From Stenotrophomonas sp. UBA2302 (GTDB taxonomy: Bacteria > Pseudomonadota > Gammaproteobacteria > Xanthomonadales > Xanthomonadaceae): DNA of 53,638 nt. Positions within the stretch are counted from its first letter, which is position 1, and each line of letters starts with the position of its first letter. Position numbers and translations under genes: made by a program. The stretch spans positions 1 through 53,638 of the forward strand of contig DDVW01000005.1 in assembly GCA_002345545.1 (NCBI GenBank). Reading direction: 5' to 3'. Shown here one piece after another: positions 35,363-44,453 of this stretch. The notes under the pieces were generated by a model. That model searched no databases and was not told the origin of the DNA. It saw only the letters and a program-made list of their open reading frames with translations.

Positions 35363-38300
35363 TCAGAAGCGGCCGCGGATACCGAAGTTCCACATCGAGC
35401 CGTACACGGTGTACATCTGCACGCGGCCCGGCACGTTGGAATAGACCACTTCCGGCTCGTTGAAGATGTTGCGGCCGGCCAGCATCACGTCGATGTTGTC
35501 GGTGAGCTTGTAGCTGGCGCTGACGTTCCACAGGTCACGCGAGGCACGGTAGAGAATGCCGTTGTTGGCGGTGGTCTCGGTGTTGCCCAGTGCGCTGATG
35601 CGATGGCTGGCCTGGTAGTTGCCGTTGACCTGGAAGTCGAAGCGCCCGTGGTTGTAGCGGATGCCCCAGTTGGCCGCTTCCTTGGGCATGTTCTGGCGCG
35701 GGCCATCCGGATTCACGTGGGTCAGCGAGCCGTACACGCTCAGGCCCTTCCAGGCGGCCGGCAGGAAGGTCAGCTGCTGGCTGTATTCCAGCACCACGCC
35801 TTCGTTGGTGCTGGTGCCCGGCAGGTTCTGCGCGCTGCGGAAGGTGTAGCCCTCGTAATCACCGGCGCTGAAGCCCACATCCTCCGGATCGACACTGATG
35901 CCGGTGACCTGCATGTCCTGCATGTCCAGCTTGTAATAGGACAGGCCGAGCATGCCCGACGGCTCCAGGTAGTACTGCAGGCTGGCGTAGTACTTGGTGG
36001 AACGCTCCGGCTTGAGCTGCGCATTGGGCACGGTGACGATCATCGTGTCCTCGTTGACCGACACCACACCGCCGAGGTTGCCGTAGTCCGGGCGCAGGAT
36101 CGATTCGCTGAAAGACAGCTGGCCGACCAGCTTGTCGGTGAAGTCGTACTTCATGCCACCGCTGAGGAAGAAGTCGCTGTAATCGCCGCGACGGGTCACA
36201 TAGCCGCCGTTGTTGTACTGGTACATCAGGCCTTCAACGGTTTTCGGATCCAGCCCGGCGGCCTCCACCTCGCTGAGCGGACGCACATCGGCGATGCGCG
36301 CGGCGGTGCGGGTCTGCTCGTAGCGCAGGCCCAGGTCGAAGCGCGCGTCGCCGACGCGGGTTTCCAATTCGACATAGGCCGCATCCACGTTCTCCCGGAT
36401 GCGCTTGTTGTTGTCCAGGCGACGCTTCAGGTTGCCGACCACATCAGCCTCGAAGTACTCCGGGTGCTCCTTGAAGATGTCGTACATGGCGTAGTTGTTG
36501 TCGGCACGCCAGCCCTGCTCGTTCATGTTGCCGGCACCGGTGCCGATGATCGCGAAGTCGTAGTCCTCGGTCCACGGAATGGTGGACGACGGATCGGTCT
36601 GGCTGCCGTTCGGGCCGACGTACTTGTACTGCTGCCAGGAACCTTCGTTGGTGCGCCAGTCGTTGCGGCGCGTGCCCACGCCGCCCATCAGGGTGAGCGG
36701 ATTGTCATTCCAGCTCAGGTGCCGCTTCAGATCGAGATTGACGCCGGACTGGTCGTTGACCGCATCCGACTCGGCGGTACGCACGTTGTAGCCGATGTCC
36801 GCATCACGATTGAAATTGGTCGGATCGTTCCAGGGCCGGCCGGCGGTCTGCTGCAGGTTCCACTCGTGCGAGCCCTGCGATGGACGGTCCAGGGTGAAAC
36901 CGATATCGGTAAGCCAGCTGTCGGTGCGCTGGAAAAAGCCCTTGCTGTTGTCGCGGAAGTTGAACTCGGCGCCGGAGTAGCTGCCGCGCAGCACCGCTTC
37001 CCAGCTCTCGCCCTTGTACTCGAGCTTGGGCGCGATCAGGAAGGCCGGCGTGCCCGCATAGCGGTGCGAATACTGGGTGTGCAACCGCGTGTTGGTACCG
37101 TTGGGATCGACCACGATGTGCTCGGGGGTGGAGCCGGGCGCGGCTTCGGACTTGCTCGGGGTGCCGAACACCAGATAGGTGTACTGGTTGAAATACTCCA
37201 CGTCGTACATGGAGTAGGTGCTACGCAGCGACGCCACCAGATTGTCGGTGACCTGGTAATCCAGGCTGAGGTTGGCGGCGGTACGGCTGGTCATCTTCGG
37301 GCCCGGGCGCCACATCACCCGGTAGGGCATGGCACTGCCGTCGGGCTTGTAGGCCCAGTCGGTCTGGATGCGGTCCTGCTGCACATAGTTGGCGTTGTAG
37401 CTGGCGTTGAACTCCACTCCGAAGCGGCCGTCCATGAACACATCACCGAACCCGAACTGGCCGGAGGGATAGATCGTGTCGTGCTTTTTGTCATCCGGGA
37501 AATATCTGCCGGACCAGTTGGAATCGGACGTGCCCACCGCACCAAGCTGGAACACCAGATCACGCTTGGTGCGCTGAAACGCATGCTTGCTGCGCAGGTT
37601 GATGTTGCCACCCGGCGAATCGGCATCCATTGCCGCGGTCAGCGTGTGGTTCAGCTCGATCGACTCGATGCCGGTGATCGACATCTGCTCGAACGAGTTC
37701 TGCCGGCCGGAGTTGTTGTTCGACGTCGCCGTGGCCATGCGCGCGCCGTCGGTGGTGAAGGTCGAGTACTTCGGGTCCAGCCCACCGATACGCACCGCTG
37801 TAGCATCCACCTCGGTGTAGTCCAGCGACAGGCCCGGCATCGACTTCATGAACTCGCCGACATCACCCATGGTCAGCGCACCATAGTTGTCGGCCGCCAC
37901 CACATTCTTGGCATTCATCGCCGCACGCCGCTCCATGATCGCGCTGGCCTGGCCTTCGCGGCTGGCGGTGACGGTCAGGCCGTCCAGACTCACCGCATCG
38001 GTGGCGGCCGCTGCATAGCTCGGCGCCTTGAGCGATACCTCGACGGTAGCCACTTCGCCCCTGGCAACCGTGACCGTCACCCGACTTTCCTCAAGACCGG
38101 CATAACGGGCGACCAGCACCACCTCGCCTGCTGGCACGCCATTGAGGCGGAAAGCACCGCTCTGATCGCTGTAGACGACATTGGGAGTGCCGGCGATACG
38201 CAGCTCGGCATTGCGCACGTACTGGCCACTGTCGGTATTGAGAACCCGGCCACGAACCGCACCACCGGCGATGCCCTGTTCCGGCACTTGCAGCGTTTCC

Positions 38301-38377
38301 TGCGCAAGAACATCCGGGGCGAGACAAAGCGCGAATACGATGGCACCCGCCAGCGCCGACTTCCTGACTACGATCAT
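35363..38377 (-). CDS. TonB-dependent outer-membrane receptor with CarboxypepD-like N-terminal domain
   Basis: A 1004-residue outer-membrane receptor. Signal peptide: MIVVRKSALAGAIVFALCLA, cleaved near VLAQ. Residues about 38-115 are a carboxypeptidase-regulatory-like domain (AVRGRVLNTDSGQYVRNAEL, YSDQSGAFRLNGVPAGEVVL). The plug follows from about 135 (SLDGLTVTASREGQASAIME, SMTGIESIELNHTL-type segment). The remainder is the 22-strand barrel, ending in aromatic F (NFGIRGRF). AGGAACA precedes the ATG at 38377. It is upstream of a PhoD phosphatase and a secreted protein, suggesting uptake of a phosphorylated organic substrate. The ligand cannot be inferred. Confidence 0.93.
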   Translation of the reverse strand: MIVVRKSALAGAIVFALCLAPDVLAQETLQVPEQGIAGGAVRGRVLNTDSGQYVRNAELRIAGTPNVVYSDQSGAFRLNGVPAGEVVLVARYAGLEESRVTVTVARGEVATVEVSLKAPSYAAAATDAVSLDGLTVTASREGQASAIMERRAAMNAKNVVAADNYGALTMGDVGEFMKSMPGLSLDYTEVDATAVRIGGLDPKYSTFTTDGARMATATSNNNSGRQNSFEQMSITGIESIELNHTLTAAMDADSPGGNINLRSKHAFQRTKRDLVFQLGAVGTSDSNWSGRYFPDDKKHDTIYPSGQFGFGDVFMDGRFGVEFNASYNANYVQQDRIQTDWAYKPDGSAMPYRVMWRPGPKMTSRTAANLSLDYQVTDNLVASLRSTYSMYDVEYFNQYTYLVFGTPSKSEAAPGSTPEHIVVDPNGTNTRLHTQYSHRYAGTPAFLIAPKLEYKGESWEAVLRGSYSGAEFNFRDNSKGFFQRTDSWLTDIGFTLDRPSQGSHEWNLQQTAGRPWNDPTNFNRDADIGYNVRTAESDAVNDQSGVNLDLKRHLSWNDNPLTLMGGVGTRRNDWRTNEGSWQQYKYVGPNGSQTDPSSTIPWTEDYDFAIIGTGAGNMNEQGWRADNNYAMYDIFKEHPEYFEADVVGNLKRRLDNNKRIRENVDAAYVELETRVGDARFDLGLRYEQTRTAARIADVRPLSEVEAAGLDPKTVEGLMYQYNNGGYVTRRGDYSDFFLSGGMKYDFTDKLVGQLSFSESILRPDYGNLGGVVSVNEDTMIVTVPNAQLKPERSTKYYASLQYYLEPSGMLGLSYYKLDMQDMQVTGISVDPEDVGFSAGDYEGYTFRSAQNLPGTSTNEGVVLEYSQQLTFLPAAWKGLSVYGSLTHVNPDGPRQNMPKEAANWGIRYNHGRFDFQVNGNYQASHRISALGNTETTANNGILYRASRDLWNVSASYKLTDNIDVMLAGRNIFNEPEVVYSNVPGRVQMYTVYGSMWNFGIRGRF

Positions 38378-38408
38378 GATTTGTTCCTGAAGGGGTATGC
38401 GTACGTCG

Positions 38409-38475
38409 TGCCTGGAAACCGCTTCCAGGCAGATGCCGCGCATCCTATTTACCTTCGGTTACAGATCACTTACAT
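38409..38475 (-). promoter_or_regulatory. Pho-box-like promoter and 5' hairpin of the receptor/phoD unit
   Basis: Reading the minus strand, ATGTAAG (38475-38469), TGAT and CTGTAAC (38464-38458) form an 18-bp tandem repeat like the Pho box. Ten bases later is a -10-like TAGGAT (38447-38442), the spacing expected of PhoB-activated promoters. A third GGTAAAT unit follows at 11-bp period. Just past the predicted start, TGCCTGGAA and TTCCAGGCA (38409-38417, 38423-38431) form a perfect 9-bp inverted repeat with a 5-nt loop, 31 bp before the receptor ATG; it may be a leader hairpin or operator. The PhoB link is inference. Confidence 0.5.
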
Positions 38476-38654
38476 GCCGGCGCCGGATCGCTGCGACAGC
38501 GCCGGTCTGCGACTCGCGTTGCAGAATGGACCGCAAAACAAGGGGTTTTCAGCGCACCCGCACGGTGCCGCGGGTGCACCGGAAAGACAGTCCTGCAATC
38601 TCGCCGGCGCGACGTCCATCCATCGCCACGGCAGTTGCCGCGCGACAAGTCGAA

Positions 38655-40019
38655 TCAGTAGGCGAACTCGGCGAACACCGGTTCGACCTTGCCGTTCCAG
38701 GCGCCATGGAACAGTTCCAGCTTGCGCTCGGCGGCGGTCTTGCCGGAATCGACGATCTCCTGCAGCACATCCAGGAAACGCGTTTCATCCTGACCATCGC
38801 CATTGAGCGCGGCACGACGGCGCAGGCCCTCGCGCGAGATCTCCAGCGCACGCGCGGCCAGATCACGCACCGTGCCGTTGCGGAACGGCAGATTCATCGC
38901 CTGCTTCGGCACGCCGTCACGCAGCGCGTGGCGTTCGGCCAGGCTGAAATCCTTGACCAGGTCCCACGCCGCATCCAGCGCGGTCTGGTCATACAGCAGG
39001 CCCACCCAGAAGGCCGGCAACGCGCAGATGCGGTTCCACGGACCGCTGTCGGCACCGCGCATTTCCAGATACTTCTTCAGCCGCACTTCCGGGAACGCGG
39101 TGGTCATGTGGTCGGACCAGTCGCGCAGCGTCGGCAGCGCCCCCGACAGCACCGGCAGCTTGCCGTGCATGAAATCGCGGAAGCTCTGGCCGCTGGCGTC
39201 GTGGTAGATGCCGTCGCGGTAGGAGAAGTACATCGGCACATCGAGCAGGTAATCGACGTAGCGCTCGTAGCCGAAGCCGTCCTCGAACACGAAATCGAGC
39301 ATGCCGGTACGGCCGGCATCGGTATCGGTCCAGATGTGCGAGCGGTAACTCAGGAAGCCGTTGGGCTTGCCCTCGGTAAACGGCGAATCGGCGAACAGCG
39401 CGGTGGCGATCGGCTGCAAGGCCAGCGACACGCGGAACTTCTTCACCATGTCCGCCTCGGAGGCGTAGTCCAGGTTGACCTGCACCGTGCAGGTGCGGGT
39501 CATCATGTCCAGGCCGAGCGAACCGACCTTGGGCATGTAGCTTTTCATGATCTGGTAGCGGCCCTTGGGCATCCACGGCATGTCCGCGCGGGTCCACTTG
39601 GGCTGGAAGCCCATGCCGAGGAAGCCGAGCTGCAACTCGCCGGCTACCTGTGCCACCTCGTTGAGGTGGGTGCCGGTTTCCACGCAGGTCTGGTGGAGGG
39701 TTTCCAGCGCCGCGCCGGACAGTTCCAGCTGCCCGGCCGGTTCCAGCGACACCGAGGCGTTGTCGCGCAGCAGGGCGATGGTGTTGCCGTTCTCCAGCAC
39801 CGGTTCCCAGCCGAAGCGGGTCAGCCCGGTCAGCAGCGCCTGGATGCCGCGCTCGCCGTCGAAGGTGGGCGGACGCAGATCGTCCAGGCGGAAACCGAAT
39901 TTTTCATGCTCGGTGCCGATCCGCCATTGCGACTTGGGCTTTTCGCCTTCGGCAATGGCCTGGACCAGCTGGTCGCGGTCGGTGATGAGGGTATCGGCGA
40001 CGTGGCTGGGGCTGGACAA
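38655..40019 (-). CDS. gshA: glutamate-cysteine ligase, plant/alphaproteobacterial type
   Basis: A 454-residue ATP-dependent ligase making gamma-glutamylcysteine, first step of glutathione synthesis. Family stretches are [32 protein letters not shown] (substrate-binding Glu), [38 protein letters not shown] and [20 protein letters not shown]. This is the plant-type GshA of Xanthomonadales, unlike the enterobacterial enzyme. The start is TTG at 40019, as an in-frame TGA lies four codons upstream. The product feeds the glutathione used by frmA/fghA. Confidence 0.95.
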   Translation of the reverse strand: MSSPSHVADTLITDRDQLVQAIAEGEKPKSQWRIGTEHEKFGFRLDDLRPPTFDGERGIQALLTGLTRFGWEPVLENGNTIALLRDNASVSLEPAGQLELSGAALETLHQTCVETGTHLNEVAQVAGELQLGFLGMGFQPKWTRADMPWMPKGRYQIMKSYMPKVGSLGLDMMTRTCTVQVNLDYASEADMVKKFRVSLALQPIATALFADSPFTEGKPNGFLSYRSHIWTDTDAGRTGMLDFVFEDGFGYERYVDYLLDVPMYFSYRDGIYHDASGQSFRDFMHGKLPVLSGALPTLRDWSDHMTTAFPEVRLKKYLEMRGADSGPWNRICALPAFWVGLLYDQTALDAAWDLVKDFSLAERHALRDGVPKQAMNLPFRNGTVRDLAARALEISREGLRRRAALNGDGQDETRFLDVLQEIVDSGKTAAERKLELFHGAWNGKVEPVFAEFAY

Positions 40020-40218
40020 GATGCGGTCTCACAAAGTGCTGTCAGGGCAACGAGGTGGGGCCGGTCCCGCCTCTCGCGAGTGCGCACTATATCGTGCGGC
40101 TGATTCCAATCACGCCATCGCCGCGGATTTCAGCATCCCACCCACGGCGACTTGCCCGCACCGCGTGCGACTGAAAATCGCTCCGCCGGCAGCGCAAGGA
40201 CCCGGCTAGACTGCGCGC

Positions 40219-40917
40219 ATGATCCACTCACGCTCCCCGGAGGTCCACCGCTCCGGCCGCTCCGGCTGGCTGCGCGCGGCCGTGCTCGGCGCCAATGACG
40301 GCATCGTTTCGGTGGCCGGACTGGTGGTGGGCATCGCCGCCAGCGGCGCCCCGGCCTCGACCGTGCTGACCACCGGCATCGCCGGCACCGTTGCCGGCGC
40401 GATGTCGATGGCTGCCGGTGAATATGTCTCGGTGCAGTCGCAGGCCGACACCGAGCATGCCGACCTGGCGATCGAACGCCGCGAGCTGCATGAGGATCCA
40501 CACAGTGAACTGGAAGAGCTCGCCGCCATCTACCGCCATCGCGGCCTGAACGCGGAGCTTGCACATGAAGTGGCCAGGCAGCTCACCGCCCACGACGCAC
40601 TTGCCGCCCATGCCCGCGACGAACTGGGTATCACCGATACAACCCGGGCACGCCCGCTTCAGGCCGCCGCCGCATCCGCTGCCGCGTTCGTTGCCGGCGC
40701 GGCACTGCCCGTGCTCACCGCGCTGCTGGCGCCCCATGCACATGTGGCATTGGCAACCACCACGTCCACGTTGGCCGGGTTGTGCATCACCGGCGCGCTG
40801 GCCGCCCGCGCCGGCGGTGCCCAGCCACTGCGCGGGGCGCTACGGGTGATGTTCTGGGGTGCGCTGGCGATGACTGCCGCCGCCGCCATCGGCAAGCTGT
40901 TCGATACCCCGCTGTAA
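40219..40917 (+). CDS. VIT/CCC1-family membrane transporter
   Basis: A 232-residue membrane protein of the VIT1/CCC1 family (iron/manganese transporters). It begins with a His/Arg-rich cytoplasmic segment, then WLRAAVLGANDGIVSVAGLV (the GANDGI signature), TGIAGTVAGAMSMAAGEYVS (AGAMSMAAGEYVS is diagnostic), a soluble helical metal-binding-like loop with HEDPHSELEELAAIYRHRGL, and three C-terminal membrane segments. About five membrane segments are visible in total. It probably exports or sequesters Fe2+ or Mn2+. It is divergent from gshA. Confidence 0.92.
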   Translation: MIHSRSPEVHRSGRSGWLRAAVLGANDGIVSVAGLVVGIAASGAPASTVLTTGIAGTVAGAMSMAAGEYVSVQSQADTEHADLAIERRELHEDPHSELEELAAIYRHRGLNAELAHEVARQLTAHDALAAHARDELGITDTTRARPLQAAAASAAAFVAGAALPVLTALLAPHAHVALATTTSTLAGLCITGALAARAGGAQPLRGALRVMFWGALAMTAAAAIGKLFDTPL

Positions 40918-41081
40918 ACGGCTCACCGCGCTGCGACACGGCGGTCAACGGCAGTGGGCGACAGTACCCACACGCTCCCACCCGCCGGTGTGCGCCTTCG
41001 CCGCGGTTAGCGGATATATCCGAAGAATCGCCGCAGAATCGGCCCTTGGCCGCGACTGCACGCCCTGCCGCGGTGCGGCAA
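40918..41081 (+). other. 164-bp convergent intergenic region with small palindromes
   Basis: Between convergent genes. CGGATATATCCG (41011-41022) is a perfect 12-bp palindrome. TGCCGC-GGT-GCGGCA (41066-41080) is a hairpin abutting the engB stop and may terminate engB on the minus strand, though no T-tract is present. GTGGG and CCCAC flank 8 nt near 40955-40972. Confidence 0.4.
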
Positions 41082-41714
41082 TCAGCCCTGTGCGGCGGCT
41101 TTTTCCGACGCCGATTCCAGGCCCAGCCAGCCGCCAATCACCGTGCGCGCTTCGTCCACGCCCTGACGCGACTCGCTGGAGAACACCTGCACGCTGACGC
41201 TGTCGCCGAATGCCGCCTGCAGTTCCTTGCGCACTTTCTGCAGCGTCTGCGCCTGCTGACCCCGCCCGAGCTTGTCGGCCTTGGTCAACAGCGCGTGCGC
41301 CGGCAGGCCGCGCTGCACCGCGTAACCGAGCATCTGCAGGTCGTATTCCTTGAGCGGGTGACGGATGTCCATCACCACCACCAGCCCCTTCAGCGCCTCG
41401 CGGGTGCGGAAGTACTTCTCGATGAAGGCCTGCCAGTGCGCCTTCAGGTCCAGCGGCACCTTCGCATAGCCGTAGCCCGGCAGGTCCACCAGGTTCGCCT
41501 CGGGCGTGACCTGGAAGTAGACCAGCTGCTGGGTGCGACCGGGCGTCTTGGAGACGCGGGCCAGCGCGTTGCGCCGGGTCAGCGCGTTGAGTGCGCTGGA
41601 TTTGCCGGCATTGGAGCGCCCGGCAAACGCCACCTCGCCACCGGTGTCGGCCGGCAATTGGCGGGCGTTGTGGGCGGAGAGCAGGTATTGGGCGCGTTCG
41701 AGCAACTGTGACAT
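41082..41714 (-). CDS. engB: ribosome biogenesis GTPase EngB (YihA/YsxC)
   Basis: A 210-residue TRAFAC GTPase required for 50S assembly. G1 is GRSNAGKSS (32-40), G2 contains TPGRTQ, G3 is DLPGYGYAKV, and G4 is TKADKL with G5 VFSSESRQGVDEAR. ATG 41714 begins MSQLLERAQYLLSAHN; the upstream in-frame ATG at 41744 adds non-conserved codons. Length is normal. It is divergent from cytochrome c4. Confidence 0.96.
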   Translation of the reverse strand: MSQLLERAQYLLSAHNARQLPADTGGEVAFAGRSNAGKSSALNALTRRNALARVSKTPGRTQQLVYFQVTPEANLVDLPGYGYAKVPLDLKAHWQAFIEKYFRTREALKGLVVVMDIRHPLKEYDLQMLGYAVQRGLPAHALLTKADKLGRGQQAQTLQKVRKELQAAFGDSVSVQVFSSESRQGVDEARTVIGGWLGLESASEKAAAQG

Positions 41715-41852
41715 GCGCAATAGGATCGCATGTTGCACCGCCACGTGCCGATCCGGCCGCCATACGGGCTGATATTTGTCTGCTTACCGGCAAAATGTGC
41801 CGATTTCCGGCCTTTACGGCCTCCCGAACGGCCCATTTCCCGGACTGGCGCG

Positions 41853-41882
41853 TTGACCGTGCCATGAGCCGGCGTTGATAAT
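41853..41882 (+). promoter_or_regulatory. sigma-70-type promoter of cytochrome c4
   Basis: TTGACC (41853-41858) and GATAAT (41877-41882) are separated by 18 bp and lie 53 bp before the ATG of the cytochrome gene. Both hexamers match the consensus at 5 of 6 positions. Confidence 0.6.
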
Positions 41883-41935
41883 CCTGCCGATGCTGGCGGA
41901 AGTGCCGCCGGGCCTGTTCACACGGAGCTTTCCGC

Positions 41936-42721
41936 ATGCGCCACGCTCGTGTTCTTGCAATTAGCACACTTGTTGTTCCCCTTATCGCCGCAGTTGCCTT
42001 CGCGCAGACTTCGGTCGTTCCCGTACCGGACAACGCGCCGGTGACCACCGCCCCGCTGGAGCTGGACTTCAGCAAGACCCTTCCCGGTGACGCCGAAGCC
42101 GGCCAGGCCAAGGCCGCCTCCTGTGCCGCCTGCCACGGTGCCGACGGCAATGCCCCGGTCGAGATCTACCCGCGTCTGGCCGGGCAGAGCGAGCACTACA
42201 TCGCCAAGGAAATGGCCCTGATCGCCAACGGCCAGCGCAATGAAGGCGCGGTGGTGGCGATGGTGCCGTTTGTCCAGGACCTGACCGCCCAGGACATGCG
42301 CGATATCGGCGCATTCTTCGCCACGCAGAAGAGCGGTGCCGGCGTCGCCGACGACGCGCTGGTGGCCGAAGGTCCCTATGCCGGCATGAAGTTCTACGAG
42401 ATCGGCCAGAAGCTGTATCGCAGTGGCGACGCCAGCCGTGACATTCCGGCCTGCCTGGCCTGCCATGGCCCGGCCGGTGCCGGCAATCCCGGTCCGTCCT
42501 ATCCGCACATCGGCGGCCAGCACGCCGGTTATGTGGCGCAACGCCTGCAGCGTTACCAGTCCGGCCAGACCGGCGAGACCGATACCGCGCAGTTCAACAT
42601 CATGGCGCAGATCAGCAAGTCGCTGACCGAGCAGGAAATCCAGGCGCTGGCCAGCTATGTGCAGGGCCTGCACAACCGCGCCGACGATGTCGCTACGGCG
42701 GCACCTGCCGCCCAGCCCTGA
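41936..42721 (+). CDS. diheme cytochrome c4
   Basis: A 261-residue periplasmic diheme c-type cytochrome. The signal peptide ends near AFA-QT. Heme sites are CAACH (63-67) and CLACH (173-177), each in a separate class-I cytochrome domain with a distal Met candidate (VAMVPF; NIMAQIS). IYPRLAGQSEHYIAKEM and YPHIGGQHAGYVAQRL are the matched halves of the c4 internal duplication. It probably passes electrons from the bc1 complex to terminal oxidase. Two DsbA-like genes follow, relevant because heme attachment cysteines need thiol handling. Confidence 0.93.
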   Translation: MRHARVLAISTLVVPLIAAVAFAQTSVVPVPDNAPVTTAPLELDFSKTLPGDAEAGQAKAASCAACHGADGNAPVEIYPRLAGQSEHYIAKEMALIANGQRNEGAVVAMVPFVQDLTAQDMRDIGAFFATQKSGAGVADDALVAEGPYAGMKFYEIGQKLYRSGDASRDIPACLACHGPAGAGNPGPSYPHIGGQHAGYVAQRLQRYQSGQTGETDTAQFNIMAQISKSLTEQEIQALASYVQGLHNRADDVATAAPAAQP

Positions 42722-42764
42722 CCTGTCCGGGCCGCCCTGGCGGCCGGCAGGTGCGATCCCATGC

Positions 42765-42794
42765 ACGCCGGCCCTCATGGCCGGCGTCTTCATT
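42765..42794 (+). terminator. terminator after cytochrome c4
   Basis: ACGCCGGCC (42765-42773), loop CTCAT, GGCCGGCGT (42779-42787) form a perfect 9-bp stem followed by CTTCATTT. A second hairpin, GGCCGCC/GGCGGCC-like, lies around 42730. It ends about 16 bp before the dsbA start. Confidence 0.75.
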
Positions 42795-42809
42795 TGACGG
42801 AGTTCCGCC

Positions 42810-43457
42810 ATGACCTTCCTTTCCCGCGTACTGCTTCTGCTGCTGGCCCTGGCACCGCTGGGCGCCGGTGCCGCCACTCCGGCCGCCCTGGTCGAAGGCC
42901 GGGACTACCAGCTGATCGCCAACCCCGGCCCGTTCGCACCGCTGGCCGGCAAGATCGAGGTGGTCGAACTGTTCGGCTACACCTGTTCGCATTGCGCCCA
43001 CTTCGAACCGCAGCTGGACGCATGGGTCGCCAAGCTGCCGGCCGATGTCCGCTTCACCGCGGTGCCGGCCGCCTTTGGCGGTCACTGGGATGCCTACGCC
43101 CGCGCGTTCTATGCCGCCGAGCAGGCAGGCGCGCCCAAGCGCAGCCATGGCGATATGTTCCGCGCCCTGCACGAGCAGCGCAGCCTGCCCATGCAGAACG
43201 TCTCGCCCGATGAGCTGGCCCACTTCTACGCCGGCTACGGCGTGCAGCCGCAGCGCTACCTGGATGCGCTGCGCAGCGTCGAGGTCGAGGAAAAAGTGAA
43301 GAACGCGCGCGCCTTCGCCCTGCGCACCCAGGTGCCGGGGACCCCGACCCTGCTGGTCAACGGCAAATACCTGGTCAAGGGCCGCACTTTCGAAGACATG
43401 CTGCGCAACGCCGAGGCTCTGGTCGCCCGCGAACGTGCGGCAAGCCCGCGCCGCTGA
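42810..43457 (+). CDS. dsbA: thiol:disulfide interchange protein DsbA
   Basis: A 215-residue periplasmic thioredoxin-fold oxidase. The signal peptide is MTFLSRVLLLLLALAPLGAG with cleavage near GAA. The active site is CSHC at 59-62 (ELFGYTCSHCAHFEPQL), followed by the inserted helical domain and the cis-proline loop QVPGTPTLLVNGKYLVKG. It introduces disulfides into exported proteins. The next gene encodes a lipid-anchored paralogue sharing VPAAFGG.WD.YARAFYAAE, indicating a tandem duplication. Confidence 0.94.
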   Translation: MTFLSRVLLLLLALAPLGAGAATPAALVEGRDYQLIANPGPFAPLAGKIEVVELFGYTCSHCAHFEPQLDAWVAKLPADVRFTAVPAAFGGHWDAYARAFYAAEQAGAPKRSHGDMFRALHEQRSLPMQNVSPDELAHFYAGYGVQPQRYLDALRSVEVEEKVKNARAFALRTQVPGTPTLLVNGKYLVKGRTFEDMLRNAEALVARERAASPRR

Positions 43458-43576
43458 TCCGGCCCAGCGGCAATGGCCGATCACCCGTTCAGTCTTGACC
43501 GCACATAATGTCATCATGTGCCCCCGGCCGCGCCGCGCGGCCTGTTGAACCACCGAATTCCCGCTGGAGATCCCCG

Positions 43577-44410
43577 ATGAAGATCCGATTCGCGCTGGCC
43601 CTGACGGCCCTGCTCCCGCTGATGGTCGCCTGCAAGGCCCAGGACGGCTCGGCCGACGCCGCCGCTCCGGCGACCGCCCCGGCCGCTGCCGAAGTCGCAC
43701 CGGAAGCCGCTTCCGCAACCACGCCGGACGCCGCCACCACCGCGGACGATCAGGCCGTCACCACGCCGGCCAGCGCTGAAGCGGCTCCGGCCGCCAGCAC
43801 GCCGGTCCCGGCGGCAGCACGCCTGGTGGGTCCGGAGCCGGTTGCCGGCACCGACTACCTGGCCATCGACGGCGGCCAGCCGTTCCAGCCGGCCACCGGC
43901 AAGATCGAAGTGGCCGAAGTATTCGGCTACGTGTGCCCAGCCTGCGCCCGCTTCCAGCCGCTGGTCAGCTCGTGGAAGGCCGGCCTGCCGGCGGACGTGA
44001 ACTTTGTCTACGTGCCGGCCGCGTTTGGCGGCACCTGGGACGACTACGCGCGTGCCTTCTATGCCGCCGAGACGCTGGGCGTGCTGGGAAAGACCCATGA
44101 GCCGCTGTACCTGGCCATCCACGTCGAGCAGAGCCTGAAGGGCGAGCGCGGCCGCGACTCGGTGCAGGACATCGCCAACTTCTACGGCAAGCACGGCGTC
44201 GATCCGAAGACCTTCACCGACACCATGGGCAGCTTCTCGGTCGCGGCCAAGATCAACCGCGCCAAGCAGTTCGCCCAGCGCAGCAAGATCGCCGGCACCC
44301 CGTCGCTGATCGTCAACGGCAAGTACCTGGTCAAGGGCCAGAGCTGGGAAGACATGCTGCGCATCGCCGATCACCTGATCGCCCGCGAACGCGCCTCCAA
44401 CGCCAAGTAA
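43577..44410 (+). CDS. DsbA-like lipoprotein with Ala/Pro-rich linker
   Basis: A 277-residue second DsbA. The leader MKIRFALALTALLPLMVACK ends in a lipobox-like MVAC (Cys19), so it is probably anchored in a membrane. Residues about 25-85 are a low-complexity Ala/Pro/Glu/Thr linker. The thioredoxin-fold domain follows, with the active site CPAC at 120-123 (VFGYVCPACARFQPLV) and cis-Pro in IAGTPSLIVNGKYLVKG. The dipeptide between the cysteines differs from the first copy (PA versus SH), so redox potential and substrates probably differ. It ends just before a terminator. Confidence 0.9.
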   Translation: MKIRFALALTALLPLMVACKAQDGSADAAAPATAPAAAEVAPEAASATTPDAATTADDQAVTTPASAEAAPAASTPVPAAARLVGPEPVAGTDYLAIDGGQPFQPATGKIEVAEVFGYVCPACARFQPLVSSWKAGLPADVNFVYVPAAFGGTWDDYARAFYAAETLGVLGKTHEPLYLAIHVEQSLKGERGRDSVQDIANFYGKHGVDPKTFTDTMGSFSVAAKINRAKQFAQRSKIAGTPSLIVNGKYLVKGQSWEDMLRIADHLIARERASNAK

Positions 44411-44418
44411 CCGCATCC

Positions 44419-44444
44419 AGGGCCCCGCCTGCCGGGGCCCTTTC
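44419..44444 (+). terminator. terminator after the DsbA-like lipoprotein gene
   Basis: AGGGCCCCG (44419-44427), loop CCTGC, CGGGGCCCT (44433-44441) form a perfect 9-bp stem followed by TTCC, 8 bp after the stop codon. Confidence 0.7.
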
Positions 44445-44453
44445 CGCATTGCC

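Noticed and set aside
35324..38806. A 1160-codon open frame on the plus strand antisense to the TonB receptor
   Set aside because: Composition is His/Val/Gly/Arg-rich without domain order, while the minus strand has an unmistakable receptor. It is a shadow of high-GC codon use.
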